A stretch of DNA of 64,000 bases from NCBI RefSeq assembly GCF_020360975.1, contig NW_025408667.1, positions 9,486,001 to 9,550,000 on the forward strand. The letters are read 5' to 3'. The translations under genes and the position numbers were made by a program. Source of the DNA: Hirsutella rhossiliensis. Its lineage: Eukaryota; Ascomycota; Sordariomycetes; Hypocreales; Ophiocordycipitaceae. Below the pieces are notes generated by a model, which saw only the letters and a program-made list of their open reading frames with translations, was not told where the DNA came from and did not search any database. Every line of letters begins with the position of its first letter. The stretch's first letter is position 1. Positions 24,013 through 35,624 of the stretch are shown one piece after another.

Positions 24013-25609
24013 CTATGGCCGCTTGCCTCGCTTGTCCCGCCGCTTCTTCCTCGCCCGAGCCTTGAGCGTGTCGTCGTCCCGGTATTCCTCGGGCAGGACA
24101 AAGTCCGTCTCGGCCATCTCAGGCACCGCATGGCCCCAGGCGAGTACCTTTCTCCCCGTGCGGCGGTTCCGGTTGAGGGCCCCGTCGCGCTCGTGCTTCT
24201 TGCTGAAAAAAGACTTGAACGCCTTGGGCGGAGTCGGCCGGGCAGGTGCTCGCGGCCTCTTGGAGCCTGTGCCGGCCGCCATCTGCGACCGCGCCATGGC
24301 TTCCTGGCGAAGCTGCTGGGCCGGCGACGAGGCTTCGCTGGCGTCGTCCTGTGACGTCGTCGAGATTTCCTCCATGTCGCGACGCGCACTGCGTCTCGCC
24401 TCTTGTCTTGCATCCTGCTTCGGCCCCGGACCATCGTCCCGCTTCTCGTCCTCTGCGGCTTGCTCCGCCATGGCCCGCTCCTTTTCCTGCTTCCGCCGCT
24501 TCTCCTCCAGGCTCCAGTTGCGAAACTTGTCCAAAATGCTCTGGCAGCCCTTGATGAAATGGGCGCGAGCCGGCTCAAAGGATTTCTTCTTGGTCTCGGT
24601 GACGCCGCTGACCCCCATTACCCTCAGCCAGTCGTGGCCCTGCAGACCCTCGAGCAGTCGGATGATCTGGTCCTTTTCGTGCTGCGCGCGCCCCTTTTCT
24701 GAATTGCGAATCGACCGTTCCAGCCGTTCGGCCTTTTTGTGCACAGGCTCAAACAGGCGGTCCGGCAGTGGGTCCTCCAAGTTCTTGCTGTTCTGCTGGG
24801 TCTCTAGGAACCCAAAGTCGATTCGCTGCGAGTCGAAAACGTCGGTATAGAGTGAGTCGCCATAGCCTTTGACGGGAAAGTCGGCGGGTTGGTGGGGATC
24901 TGGTGCTACACGCGGCAGTTCTGGTGGCACGACGCGTCGGCGATCCGAATCGACAATAACAATGGGCGTATCGAGGGTGAACAAGTCTAGACTGCCATCA
25001 GAAGGGGATTGGCCATGGAAACGCGGCGAGGCGAAGGGGGCAAGAGAGGCACAAACACTGTTCTTTGGGATCATTGCCAATGACCTCGTCGTAGTCGGGA
25101 AAGTATGCCGATAGCTCGCTCTTGAACCTGGTGGCTTCCTGCGAGCGGAGCGTCCGGCCCTGCTTCTTTGTGCCCGCCGGCTCTGGCAGCAGCTGGCCCA
25201 GCCCGTGATTGATGCCATTGATGGCTTTTGCTTGGTGTTTGGTCAGGTTCGGGTCGGACTCGGCGCCGGCCTGCGCTGTTGGCGCGGCGCTGGACGCGGG
25301 CAGTAGCTCTGGCCTGCTGCTACTACTGCTGCCGCCGACGCTCGTCGCCACGAAGGGATGCTGGCGCGGCGCGGGACGTCTGATGCCGCCGGGCCCGTCG
25401 GTGGGCGCCGTCCGGGCCAGGATCTCGACAGCGATCCTCGCCTTCTTGGACCGCAGGGCCTCGAGGTCGCGCTCGGGGGCTTCGAGGCCGCGCTTCTGGC
25501 GCCCCTCGTCGTGGTACAGGGCGGCGGCGGCTGGCCCAGAGCGCGGCGCGTTGTGGTGATGGTGATGCAGGCCTTCAGCTCGCCGGGTGGAGCGAGTGAG
25601 GGAGGCCAT
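24013..25609 (-). CDS. SAS4-domain protein (something-about-silencing complex subunit 4-like)
   Basis: Two exons, 25609-25059 and 24991-24013 (intron 67 nt), giving 509 residues. The N-terminal third is low-complexity, with a His run and a basic segment. TPIVIVDSD follows just after the intron. The SAS4 signature lies at about residues 290-340 (LLEGLQGHDWLRVMGVSG, then FEPARAHFIKGC and ILDKFRNW). A Lys/Glu-rich coiled region and a very basic C-terminus (RARKKRRDKRGKRP) follow. In yeast Sas4 bridges the MYST acetyltransferase Sas2 and Sas5 for H4K16 acetylation. Many filamentous fungal proteins carry this domain without tested function, so a nuclear chromatin role is inferred. Confidence 0.85.
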
Positions 25610-27250
25610 TGGCGATGGCGTCGAGGCCTGGCATGGTCTTGTCGCTTGCCTATCGGAGCCGCTCGCGCAAGTCCAGGCGACACGGTCGAGGCGACGCGTT
25701 TTTCTGCTCTGGTTTCGCCGCTGTTTGTCGATGCAGCGAGTGGTGGAGGGAAAGGTACCTGGAGGAGAGGGATCACGGCGGCTTCAGCAGGCACGACGGC
25801 GATGGGGGAGACGGATGGCAGCTACAGCGGTTGGGCATCGTCCGGGCACGCTGTAGTCGGGTTGCCACAGCGCACTGCGAGGGGGTCGATGGGGGCAATT
25901 ACAGCGGACTGGTGGCGCACACCAGCCCGCCAATTGCGGGGGTGTATTTTCGTCTCCTGGGAACCGACTGCCCCTCGAGTTCAACCACCAGCGTCCGTCC
26001 TTTTCGACTGCTGATCCGTCATATGAGCGATGCCCCTGCTGTTCTGTGCCTGAGGCACTGTCGCGATGCCTCGCTTCACCCATTGAGACGATAATTGAGG
26101 CCCCTGGCCCCGGGGTGCAGTCTCGCCGAGCGATTCACGGCTCGATTTGTTCCCTTCCCTGTTCATTCACCTCGACACCGAATGCTCTGGTTGCCTTTCC
26201 GCCAGGCCCTCACCCGCCTTCATCCATCTCCATCTGGTCGGAACGAGCTCAATCATCCAACTTTGGGTTCTTGGAGCGCCCCGCCCGCCATGGACCGGGG
26301 CCACTCTCAACCTCAGCCTTGATTGCGGGACAAGAGATCCAGCTAGCTTCAAGGCGCTTTCTGGAGTTTCTGGCGGACCAGAGCCTACCTGAAAACCACT
26401 GCGTCGGACAACGACAGAGGTAGCTCCAGCAATTGCATTACTGGCGCGTGTTATCGAGTCTTCCCTACCAGGCAAGCGACTGCCCTCTCCCTGGATTCGA
26501 AAACCTCAACGAGTACGCACGAAATCTGGTCCGGCCGTGCCGTGAAGCAGTCACGGACAAAACAGCCGAACGGGCTGTCCACTGCCACGTCCCTCTTGTG
26601 GTATCAGCGCGGGCACACGAGCATCGGTTTTGCCTTTTTCCTGTCTGCAGCAGGATGATTTCAGCTTTCATTATTGAAAGAACAAGGTCCACAGTACGTC
26701 CAACGTCGCCGTCGGCGGACTGAGGCTCAAACCCCCTCCCACGACTCTTCACGGCATACTAACAAGCAATCACAGCCTCTACTGGACCGACTGTGCCATG
26801 GGCCGTCGAGACCGTCGGCTCGACTCACCATGTCGGAGGCTGAACGTTCACCTTTGCCAGGCAGAGCTCCGAGGCAAAGCTGCCAGACAGACCTGGCGGC
26901 TAAAGCAGTGGCCGACATCGACCACAGACAGCTGTCAGGGCCAGAGAAGGCTTCACAAAAAAATGGCGGCTGTTTGGTGGGTGGCGTCCTCTAAGGCGGT
27001 GCGAGTAGAGTTTGCGTCGGCGAGGACAAAGCTGGCAATAGTGCTGGCGGAGGCGAAAACCGTGCTGACGCGCATCTTGTTGGCGAAGGTAAAGAAGGTT
27101 GAGACTAAGGATATGGAAGGAATCAGGATGAATAAGCAGAGAATAAGACTTCGGAGAGCGAATCAAGTCAGCCCACTGAGCTGCTGGGTTTGCTGAGCAG
27201 TTTGTCAATATCACGGGGAGATCTTTATGGCTCTTATATAGAGTTGATCG
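25610..27250. other. Intergenic, GC-rich, no gene recognised
   Basis: 5' flank of the SAS4-domain gene and beyond. Several short open frames exist on both strands but none shows domain motifs or splice continuity. Confidence 0.45.
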
Positions 27251-29985
27251 GAATGGCAATTAGAATGGCATGGTTCGAAGCCGGCCTTATCACTAACTAA
27301 CGACTACAAAAATCTTCATTACTTCCGCCGCCGGTTTGAACGTGCAAGCTGCCAGGATATGTGTGTATATCCCCCCTTATCGACCACAAAAACGGCTCGA
27401 TTATCCTTCGGAGAACTTGCTGGCATCCCCTGGCGGGCCTATGTTATTGCTAAATCGAATGAGAAGGCATTCAGTGGCCAGAGTAACCCTATTCTATATG
27501 TTACATCATGAATTCAGACTTTTCAACTTATCATCGCTTGGCAGTGAGCTGCGAATATAACCTGTTTTGAGTACCAATACCGGTTTCGAGATAAAATTTT
27601 GTTTCAAACTCACATGTAGGAGTTTTCGGGATCTGAGCCAGGAGGTGTTCTCGGGCGAGGAGGAGCGCGCGTGGGGGTTTTCGATTTGCATCTTAACTTT
27701 GCCCGTAGACGAGGTACAGATAGCAATCAACACGAGATAATTTACTCAAGTAGAATGAAGGGTATGTTCTTTCCCGCAATGCTCTCGTGTGAGTATGCGC
27801 TGCGTACCGCACCCGCAAGGACGCCGTCTTACGCATCAGTAACAATGAAAGACGAGGCTATAAACAACCGTTTATGCCCTACGGCGATGCCAGTCTGTTT
27901 CATTGCTCGCTCGACGTTTTCAGTTCTTTCGTGTTGTCTAGTCCGCATCACATGCTTCTTCATTCCGTGATGCTTCTAGGGGACTAGTATCCAGGAGCCC
28001 CAATTGCCTGACAAAGAGATCGACCCTCTGTCCGGGCAATGTCTTTTGTGAGGCCATCTGCAAGCATCGCCTCGGGTATTCGCCAGGCTCAGTTGTCCCA
28101 GGGCGGAGGAGCGCACGGCTTACAACGATCAGGTGGCTCAGAGATGGATTGTAAAAGGTTGTCCCTGACTCAGATACCAACAAGGCGCGGTGGCACACCA
28201 CCAAGATGCCTTTGGTTACGCCCATGACCCTGCAATCATCCTGTGACAACAGCAAGCCAGAACACGCTGCGTACTGTGATGGACTTCCAAGACCCTCCTG
28301 CTCAGCTCAGATGCGGCTTAAGGAGCAAATAATGGCTATCCGCAAGTCGTCCGAACCTCAACTGCCATCGCCTTGTTGTTGCCACCGGGCCCGAAATCAA
28401 GTTCATCCTGTTCGCAACTCCATAAACACTAAGAATCTTGGCACTGGGCTTACGTTAGGTGCCATAGGGTTGCCCTGGCAAGGGACCTTTCTGTGATCTC
28501 GGGGCCGCTGTCTCTGGGACCTCGACCCTAGAATGTGGCTCCCTAGCTTCTGGGGCCTTGGCCGTAGTATGTGACGTTGCTCTCTGCGTTGCCTTGGCCG
28601 CCTTGAGTTCCATGTTGAGCTTTTTCTCCTTATTATACCACTCCTTCACTTGCGCATTTGTCCCTCCCTGCATTGAGCAGTCCGGTGATGTGCGCCAATG
28701 TCGATGCAATGTCCTGTGCCGAAGTCATGGTAGATTACTGACGGCTGGGAGCGCTAGAGGCTCTGAATGAGATGACGAGAAATTCAGGTTGATTGATTAA
28801 CGGAGAAGAAGCCGAGTATGTCTACGACTAGAGGCGTATTTAACACTATGTTAAATAACGTGTGTGAATTATTATGTTATACACTACATATCCCCGGCAA
28901 TACATATACAAAGTATGTATTAGAGTAAAAATTAGTAGCATGTTGTTCATTATTGTTCTGCTATAATATATTTGAGGTGAGTTAAACAACAACGTAGCAT
29001 GTTTCCGTAGATGGCTTCAGATAACACTGAAGTTATAAGATATTCTAAAACAGCCTATAGCTCTCTATTTGATATCTTGAGCAATAAGTAAGAAACTTAT
29101 ATTGCGGGTGGCTTTGGTTTCTCTACTTTCTTCATCTCCATCTCTTTCTCTGCCCTAGTCTCGCCCACTATTACCTCGTTGCCAAGCTGGTAACAGCTTC
29201 CTCCTTTGCTGTCAATCAGATCGGACTCATCTGGGGAGTTATCCTCCATGTTGTCACATGTTTGTATATTCCGACTCGAAGCCAACTGATTGAAACAAGT
29301 TCCTGGTCCTATCGATGGCTTTCTTTTCCAGCGCATTTCCGTCAATATCATCCTGCAGAGGGCCTCCGATCATCTCCTGTATGCCGGCTACCCAGCGATC
29401 AGTGTCCCGAGTAGCTTCTCCAAAGCGTGTATCCGTCTGCTTGAGCTTTCCTCACCCGGCTGTAAAGGATTGCGCTGCAGCCGCAGCAATAGCTAGCTTG
29501 AAATTTTCCGCCTCCGTTAATGTCATCTTGGCACTGCGTGATGCCTGACAAGGTGCCCTCTTATCTCCGCATGGCTTCCAGGCTCGATAGACTTTTCCTG
29601 TGGTCCCATGTAAGGACAAATCCGCGTCTGGTATGTGGGACACATCTGTGTGCGCAACTTGTGAATGACTGAGTGAACCGAGGGAGAAGCAATGTCCAGA
29701 TATACTCGTTCTCAGATATCCTAGTTGCGATATTCAAGTAGAAGATAGCCAGTAGCATATTGGATCAACTGAACCTAGAATCCTTGGAGCTGGGGGAGAA
29801 GTCAAGCAGTATTTGCCACTCATAGACTCGTAATATTTGATCAAAGCGCTCAACGTCTCGTCCGGACTCTACCGCAATGACGACACGCAGGTCCAGTTAC
29901 GACTGTCTGGATATATCGCAGAGTCGCCAACAGACGTTTCAGGCCTTGGCGTTAGTACACCCCATCTCGACGTGTCGCACGCAGG
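27251..29985. other. Transition zone with decayed coding traces
   Basis: GC content drops from about 27.2 kb, and 28780-29090 is strongly AT-rich. Minus-strand frames at 29530-29100 (including ATRDTDRWVAGIQEMIGGP) and at 28709-28455 (VKEWYNKEKKLNMELKAA) have a protein-like composition but are broken by stops. They look like remnants of one or two genes or transposon proteins, which I cannot identify. Confidence 0.4.
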
Positions 29986-31390
29986 AACTCTCGGCAATAT
30001 GCACTCATTGACAAGAAAAAGGGTTTGGTTGGATTCGTTGGCACTGCTTACATTGTCCTCGCGCTCTTGATAGTCAACTACCTCCTTGTGTTTGACCCGA
30101 CAAAGGACCCGTTTCTGTCGCCGACGACGATCTCTCAGCATCGCCAGAGCTTGGACACGGACAGCCATGGCGTCCGAATCCTGTGGATGTCAAGTTCCTC
30201 AGGTGCGCTCGTGGTATTGGCAGATTCGTCGTGCGATTCCTGCCTTGCCCTCGCTTCCTGGCCGGTTAGTTAGTCGATAGTGAGCAGGTATTCAACGAGG
30301 CAAGGCCCAAGTTATATGCCAGGTTGTTTAGGCTGACCAGAGTGCGATTTCACCAGGCAATTCTGTCCATGTGCGATGGCCAGGTTGTCACTGGCGCCGG
30401 AATCCCCATCAGTGGCTTCGTATGCCTATTTGATGGTCTATCTGCCTATCATTGGCAGATGATGGCTGGTCTTGCTTGGTTCTCGACTATGTCCCACTTG
30501 GCTGGACTCTCGGTAATTCGAAGCTACCTCTCTCTTTCTGCCTGGAAGAGAAACTCTCGCTTCCTCCTAATGGCATTCATCTTCGTACTGCTGCTCATCG
30601 CCCTTGTGCCCACTCGGCTCTTTGCATGGAACTGATTCAGATGAACGCTTCAAAGAACCAGGGGTTCTTGCATCAGAGTTTCTTGCACAATCCCCAGCAA
30701 TCTGCTACTTTGTCTAGGGCTTCTCGGCTTCTCGGGCAAAGAAAGGAGAATTTCTTTTACGAGACAGCTCGGGAAGGCAGGCAAGCGCCTATGTATTAAT
30801 GCAGAGAGGGTTGGACAGGAAGCTCTCTCTCGAGCAGATGGTGAGCTCTGCTATCCTTCTTGTCTCTGGCGTCACGGCAAGCTTGTGTAAAAAATTCCAG
30901 CCTCTCTCTCGACCTTTGTCCTCGGGGCTGAGAAGGATCTTGAGGAAGGCGACCCTTCACGTTCTGGCCTGGTTGGCGCCTGAAAGACCGTTTGATAATG
31001 GAGCGGATGGTGCTCAGCGCCGCTTTCTACGTGAAATGAGGTTTCATCTCGTGTTTCGCCCAGCCCTCGCCATCGTGTTCACCTTGCGCCTTTTCTTAGA
31101 TCTTTTTAACTCCACGTTGACAGAGGGTTGTAGCGAGCGCCTGCACTTGATAGGCTTCTTGGCCACGTTTCCACTGACACTCTCACATTTAAAGGCTTCT
31201 GGATCCTTGTTCCCATGCTTTGGGGGACGTTGAAACTGGCTGTAGCTCGCACAAGCCCATCTCGCGACATGACAATCGAGGAGAATAGGTGGTCTTTTGG
31301 TTAAATACTATCCATCCTACTACTATTAGGCCCCCTTCTCAACATTATCAACATCGTCGTGTCACACTCTGAATGGCACACTGTTGATTC
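29986..31390 (+). pseudogene. Decayed multi-TM integral membrane protein (uncharacterised fungal family)
   Basis: Segments in shifting frames follow the order of a family of fungal membrane proteins I recognise from motif layout only. The order is RQYALIDKKKGLVGFVGTAY and NYLLVFDPTKDPF (about 29990-30110), NPVDVKFLR (about 30176), AILSMCDGQVVTG plus LSAYHWQMMAGLAWFSTMSH (about 30360-30510), PAICYF (about 30695), FRPALAIVFTLRLFLDLFNS (about 31050-31110), and finally WSFG followed by TAA at 31302-31304 and then ILSILLLLGPLLNIINIV in the same frame. Related proteins have Gln at the stop position, so CAA-to-TAA is likely. At least two frame changes (near 30170 and 30635) plus internal stops mean it cannot make a full protein. 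Confidence 0.65.
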
Positions 31391-31786
31391 AAGCTCTGGA
31401 TGGCCACAGGTGGAGCGACGCGCTACAACGTCGGCTCCGGAACTCGAGTTAGGCAGACAACCCGCACACAGGTCATCACCAATATAAACTCGAGCTCGCG
31501 GAGGAATTCACAATCACATTGCGGGTGGAAGCAAGGAGGTCGCATCATGGATCTCTGACCTCCATAATTGTCAAGGAAACAGTGCTACAGCCCCATGCCG
31601 GCTTGACAACCGCCTGCCTTTTCTTCGTTGGCCAAACGGTCCTCCTGTTCTTCCAGGTTCCACCAAGTACTCTGAACAACGACTCTAATTCCTCGCTTGT
31701 CGATTATTGGCAGTAAGAAACCCCTATTACTGCTGTTCCTTGCTAGGAATCTCAGTTTAGTTGGCCTTAAGGCGTATGCTGCCGGT

Positions 31787-32308
31787 TTAGTAAGGCGTGC
31801 GGCGGCTTTTGCACTAACGATAAGAATTAGTATCTCGAAGTTAATCGGCTGCAACCTTGGGTTTTCAACTTACCTCTCCCCGACCTCCGGGTATATTAGC
31901 AGTACACTCAAGTCCATTGCAGCACCTAGGACCGTTCAGGATCGAGGGTTGGCATGGGCCACTCTCGCGGGAACACTTAGTAGCATAGCGTTAGCATATT
32001 GCAAAAGGACAACGTTAATAAGAGCGTTACCTGTGGTGGGATTTTAAGGCACTAAGGCTCAATTAGCATGCTCCTCTCTCTGTAAAATACACGCCGGTGC
32101 GTAGATCCAAAACTACCTTTCCTCGACCTCCGGGGAGGTTGGCATTACATTGAAGTCCGTTACAGCACTTTGGGCCATTCCGGATCGAAGGCTGACAAGG
32201 GCCTCCTTCTCGTGAACACTGATTCGGATAATATCCTGCTAGACGGTCGCCATCGGCAGCGGCAATCGTACCAGCGGCTGCAAGGATCAAAAACGTAAAC
32301 GGCTTCAT
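31787..32308 (-). CDS. Secreted tandem cystine-knot-like (double knottin) small protein
   Basis: Four exons in phase 0: 32308-32117, 32051-32031 (21-nt microexon), 31975-31874 and 31813-31787, giving 113 residues. A signal peptide (MKPFTFLILAAAGTIAAA) precedes two near-identical repeats. Each has the pattern C-x6-C-x9-CC-x4-C-x10-C, with shared words CQPSI and CCNGL and a shared P-G-G-R-G run. Twelve Cys in total, an inhibitor-cystine-knot-like order (C..C..CC..C..C). In both repeats the sixth Cys is brought in by the next exon (ttag|TGC). Introns are 65, 55 and 60 nt, with TGCTAAT, GCTAAC and ACTAAT branch-like sites. Read unspliced, exon 1 runs to a premature stop at its branch site and lacks repeat 2. 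Spacing resembles plant antimicrobial knottins, but function is unknown; a secreted effector or defence peptide is inferred. Confidence 0.78.
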
Positions 32309-32759
32309 AGTAATGGTGTGATTGATAGTGATTTCAAGACAAATATATGATCAGTGTCAGATTAGCGTTAGATAGTACCTAGTGTTAGATAAGTAATGGA
32401 AATAAGCTGTTATTCGGTCCCAAACTAGAGATCTTTTCCAGCTTATATATATCGGTAGATAATATGCCATATTATTGTCTTACACTCTCGTCTTACTTTA
32501 ATAATTTGAGTATAAAATAAGGGTATGCTTTACATTCTTAGATGCTAGCAACGTTCCAGTGCAGTCTACTATAGTCTTATACCTACGTGATTATGTCTGC
32601 AACACGTAAGGTACAAGCAACAAGCGAATCGGGCAAGGATATATTAGCTACAGGCCATATGGATTACAAACGCCTAGCGAGGTATAAGGCTAATAAATAC
32701 TCAGTATAATGGTACAGTGACATAGTATAACTAGTAATAATAACTAAAAGGATAAGTAC
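32309..32759. other. AT-rich flank of the double-knottin gene
   Basis: Probable promoter, then AT-rich DNA (32340-32530) leading into the Tc1/mariner relic. No gene seen. Confidence 0.45.
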
Positions 32760-33090
32760 TACTACCCTCTACCAGCTAAAGCCTTCAGAAAATCGCCCGG
32801 AATAGCGCTCCAAGCAGCCCAAATGGCGTCTTGAAGAGCTGCAAGAGATAAATGGTCCGTATCGTAATTTTGGTCAACCCAGGTCTTCATCCAAGATCAT
32901 ACATTCTTGATAAGGTTGAGATCAAGGAGCCTACAGCATAACCGTAATCTCGTGATATTACAACCAAAACTTGGCTAATTTTGCTGTATGTGCTGGGGTG
33001 TTATCGCGCACAACGGGGGACGTAGAAGGAAGCCCTTGCTGCTGTTGTTGCTGCTGCTGGGACTGCTGGGTAAAGTAAATAAAGCGAATT
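32760..33090 (-). mobile_element. Tc1/mariner-type transposase relic
   Basis: Reading the minus strand, VVRDNTPAHTAKLAKFW (about 33020-32970, the second Asp of the DDE catalytic triad) is followed by DLNLIKNV, a TGA where Trp is expected, then SWMKTWVDQNYD and LSLAALQDAIWAAWSAIP. This is the C-terminal order of Tc1/mariner transposases. The TGA at the expected TGG fits G-to-A mutation. A CAG/CAA run encodes a short polyGln just before the motif. No intact ends were found. Confidence 0.75.
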
Positions 33091-33224
33091 AGCGTCGAGT
33101 ACGAATGGCCGCTGGTGAGCTTTTAAGGCACCCTGATATAAGATAATGGCGATGCCAGACTATCGTTTCCAGAATCCTTTTTCGACCCTGGGGCCCAAAG
33201 CCGAGAAGAAGCGCTCCAAGTGAT

Positions 33225-33930
33225 TTGCTTCCGGCTATACCATCCGGCTATACCATGGCCGATGTCCTCCAGGATGAAAACGAGATGGACCGCCCCTTCA
33301 CGATGCTGAAAAGGTGGGTAGACCGGTTCGCGGAAGCGCAAAGGCCAATGGAGCAGGACAAGTTCACCGGTTCCTGTACATACGATATGGTTGGCCAGAA
33401 TCTCTTTTCTAAGCCATTAGTTTCCTGGAAGCTGGTTTCGACATTGGCAACGCCATCGCGAATACCGTGTCATTGCCGGGTACTTTTATCGTCTTCTGTC
33501 AGCTGCCACCAGCACCTCCATGGCATACAGGGTCCACTTCCACGTCATCTGTTGGAGTGTCACTTCACTTTTGCCTGCACAACACAGTGATTTTCTCACA
33601 GCTTCATACTATTATAGTCGGCAGCCCTCTCATAAATAGAACACGAATACATCCAACGGGCCATCTCCTCGATACATCAGTCAAAGCCCTTGATAAATGC
33701 CGAGAAGACACAGAAATAGGCGTGCCGCTCAGTACTGGAAGTCGGCTCTCCAATCTGTACAACGTTGCAACCGTTCTAGCTCTGGAGTCCAATGCCGTGC
33801 GCCCCTATGATCACTATGAAGGGGCTGCACTACCGGCGGAGGCGAACAAGGGTTGTAGCGGGAGATCTCCTGCGCCGCTGAAGTTTCGGATAACGCGACA
33901 TCATGCGAACCTGTCGTATCGTATGGTATA
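33225..33930 (+). pseudogene. Cytochrome P450 fragment, frameshifted
   Basis: Plus-strand stretch with P450-like words in changing frames: WVDRFAEAQRPMEQDKF and CTYDMVGQNLFSKP (33314-33420), then, in another frame, FLEAGFDIGNAIANT (33424-33466), and later NRTRIHPTGHLLDTSVKALD (about 33635-33700). This corresponds to the region between helices C and G of fungal P450s. No heme-binding FxxGxxxC motif is present nearby. It is a non-functional remnant, and the call rests on motif resemblance only. Confidence 0.5.
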
Positions 33931-34163
33931 GTAGCAAGCTAAAGGCTGCAACATAGCTGCCACCGACGTCCAGACTACGCATAGTTTAAGCCACCCGCTA
34001 GATTCGGGCTCGTCAATGCTTTGTAGTATCAGCAAGCCGATGCCTTTTACAAAGGAAAGAGTCAAGAGGCGAGGTAATGGCTTGTATTTTTTAAGAAAAT
34101 TGAGTTGATATTGGCACATGGAACCTCAGTTTAAATTCATGTCATTAAGCCTTGTGTTAACGC

Positions 34164-34747
34164 TTATTTGAATCGTTTAGCTCCGAGTCCGAAAAGTCTT
34201 AATACCTTGCGCAGCGCGTCCGAAATCACCTCGACAACTGCCTTGCCTTGCGCCTTGATCTCAGGCGATGCATCGGCCGGGACTCTGGCTAAGATGTGGT
34301 TGGAGAAGGCTTCATGTCCAGCTAGCAGCATCTCTAGCCTCGGCACAAGAAAACCGGCAACCTTGGCATCCTCGAGCTCCTTCTTCTTACTAATGAGGGT
34401 GTTCACGGCGATGGGATTGTCGATGGCGAGCGTCTTATTCACGTGTTCCACTAAGCCGAGGAGGTCCTTGATGGGAATGGGCCTTGGGAGCTGGCCCGAG
34501 TGGATAGCACCGCCGGCGAGAGCGAGGTAGACGTTGGATAGAGCGGCAAGCTGGGGAGCAACGCCATGAGGCCGCCTGTGTAGGCGCTGACAAGGCGGGT
34601 GAGTCTCTTGACGTTGGTGTCGATGTTAGTGACGTCCTGATTTACTTGCTTAATGGTTGCCACGGCGAGTTCGGAGAGGGATTGCTCTAGAGGGGCGGCC
34701 GAAACGGCGGCGAGAAAGAGGACGAGGGGCTTATTAGGAGACACCAT
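34164..34747 (-). pseudogene. HsbA-like cell-surface protein gene with a frameshift
   Basis: The ATG at 34747 opens a signal peptide (NKPLVLFLAAVSAAP) and the start of an HsbA (hydrophobic surface binding protein A / galactomannoprotein) domain up to RLTRLVSAYTGG. The frame then shifts by one base in the short C run near 34545-34552. The rest of the domain continues in another frame (LAALSNVYLALAGGA, VEHVNKTLAIDNP, ending GLGAKRFK) to the stop at 34164. HsbA proteins are secreted, coat hydrophobic surfaces and help fungal enzymes attach. A single-base loss in a homopolymer could also be an assembly error, in which case the gene would be intact at about 194 residues. Confidence 0.7.
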
Positions 34748-35624
34748 TGTGCGGTCGGGTAGATGACATTAACAACGTGGCGATACCAAGACGAGGCTCA
34801 ACAGCGGCATGCAGATAAGACGTATAAATGATATCAGAGGGGCTGGAGAACTCCTTTTCAAGGGCGGGGCATTTATACGGTCTCATTCCATAGTGCGTTG
34901 TTGGTGCCCTGACTCTCTGCCATCACTCCGCAATGCTCAGCGCAGTCACATCGTGAGCTAGGCAAACCAGGTCTCTAAGTAATCAGGCCGTTGCAGATCT
35001 CTAGTACTATCACAGTACTTCATGTAAACAGCATTTTTCATTAAAATAACATCACCCGAAAAACCCCCCAAATACAGGGACTTGGTGTTCTCCTATTATA
35101 CAAAGAACCAAGGACTGCAGCAGGTCTCTATATTAAGAAATGCCGCCGTGATGTGCTAACTATAAAAGAACATGGATTACTGGTTTATATATATGTGGCC
35201 CCTTTTACCTCTTACAGTGCCTTCGAGAAATATATATATATATCTGTTAAGGAGAGTAGGCATAAGAGGCTATAGTTATGCCTAGTAGACCTAATAGTTA
35301 TATATAAGGAAGCCTGCCTAACTAATATAACTCCCTTAGCCTAAGGATATTATATAGGCTTAACTTAGGTATAGGAATATCTTAATGCCCTCTTTTAGCT
35401 AGCTATATATAGTCACTATACCTATATAAGCCCCTCCCTTATCCTAATAGATAGACCAAGACATACATCACTAAATTCACCTTTCTGTGCCCCTATTTCT
35501 TCCACTGTGCTCTTAAGCCCCTGCTTGAGAATATCCTATGTTCGAGGGTGCGCCATTTAAACAGTGCAAAACACGGGGGTCTACACTATACAGCGACAGT
35601 CAATACCCTTCTTCCTCGTCCACC
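34748..35624. other. AT-rich intergenic region
   Basis: Promoter side of the HsbA-like gene, then a block (35030-35560) dominated by TA steps with a (TA)n run near 35229-35242. No gene seen. Confidence 0.5.

Noticed and set aside
27255..27295. T-loop-like GGTTCGAAGCC suggesting a tRNA
   Set aside because: No matching acceptor stem, D-arm or anticodon arm could be assembled around it.
31697..32047. Plus-strand 116-codon frame
   Set aside because: Antisense of introns and exons 2-4 of the double-knottin gene.
32063..32308. Single-exon 81-residue reading of the small secreted protein
   Set aside because: Its tail is intron 1 and its stop lies in the branch-site TGCTAA; splicing gives a second repeat with matching Cys spacing in one frame.
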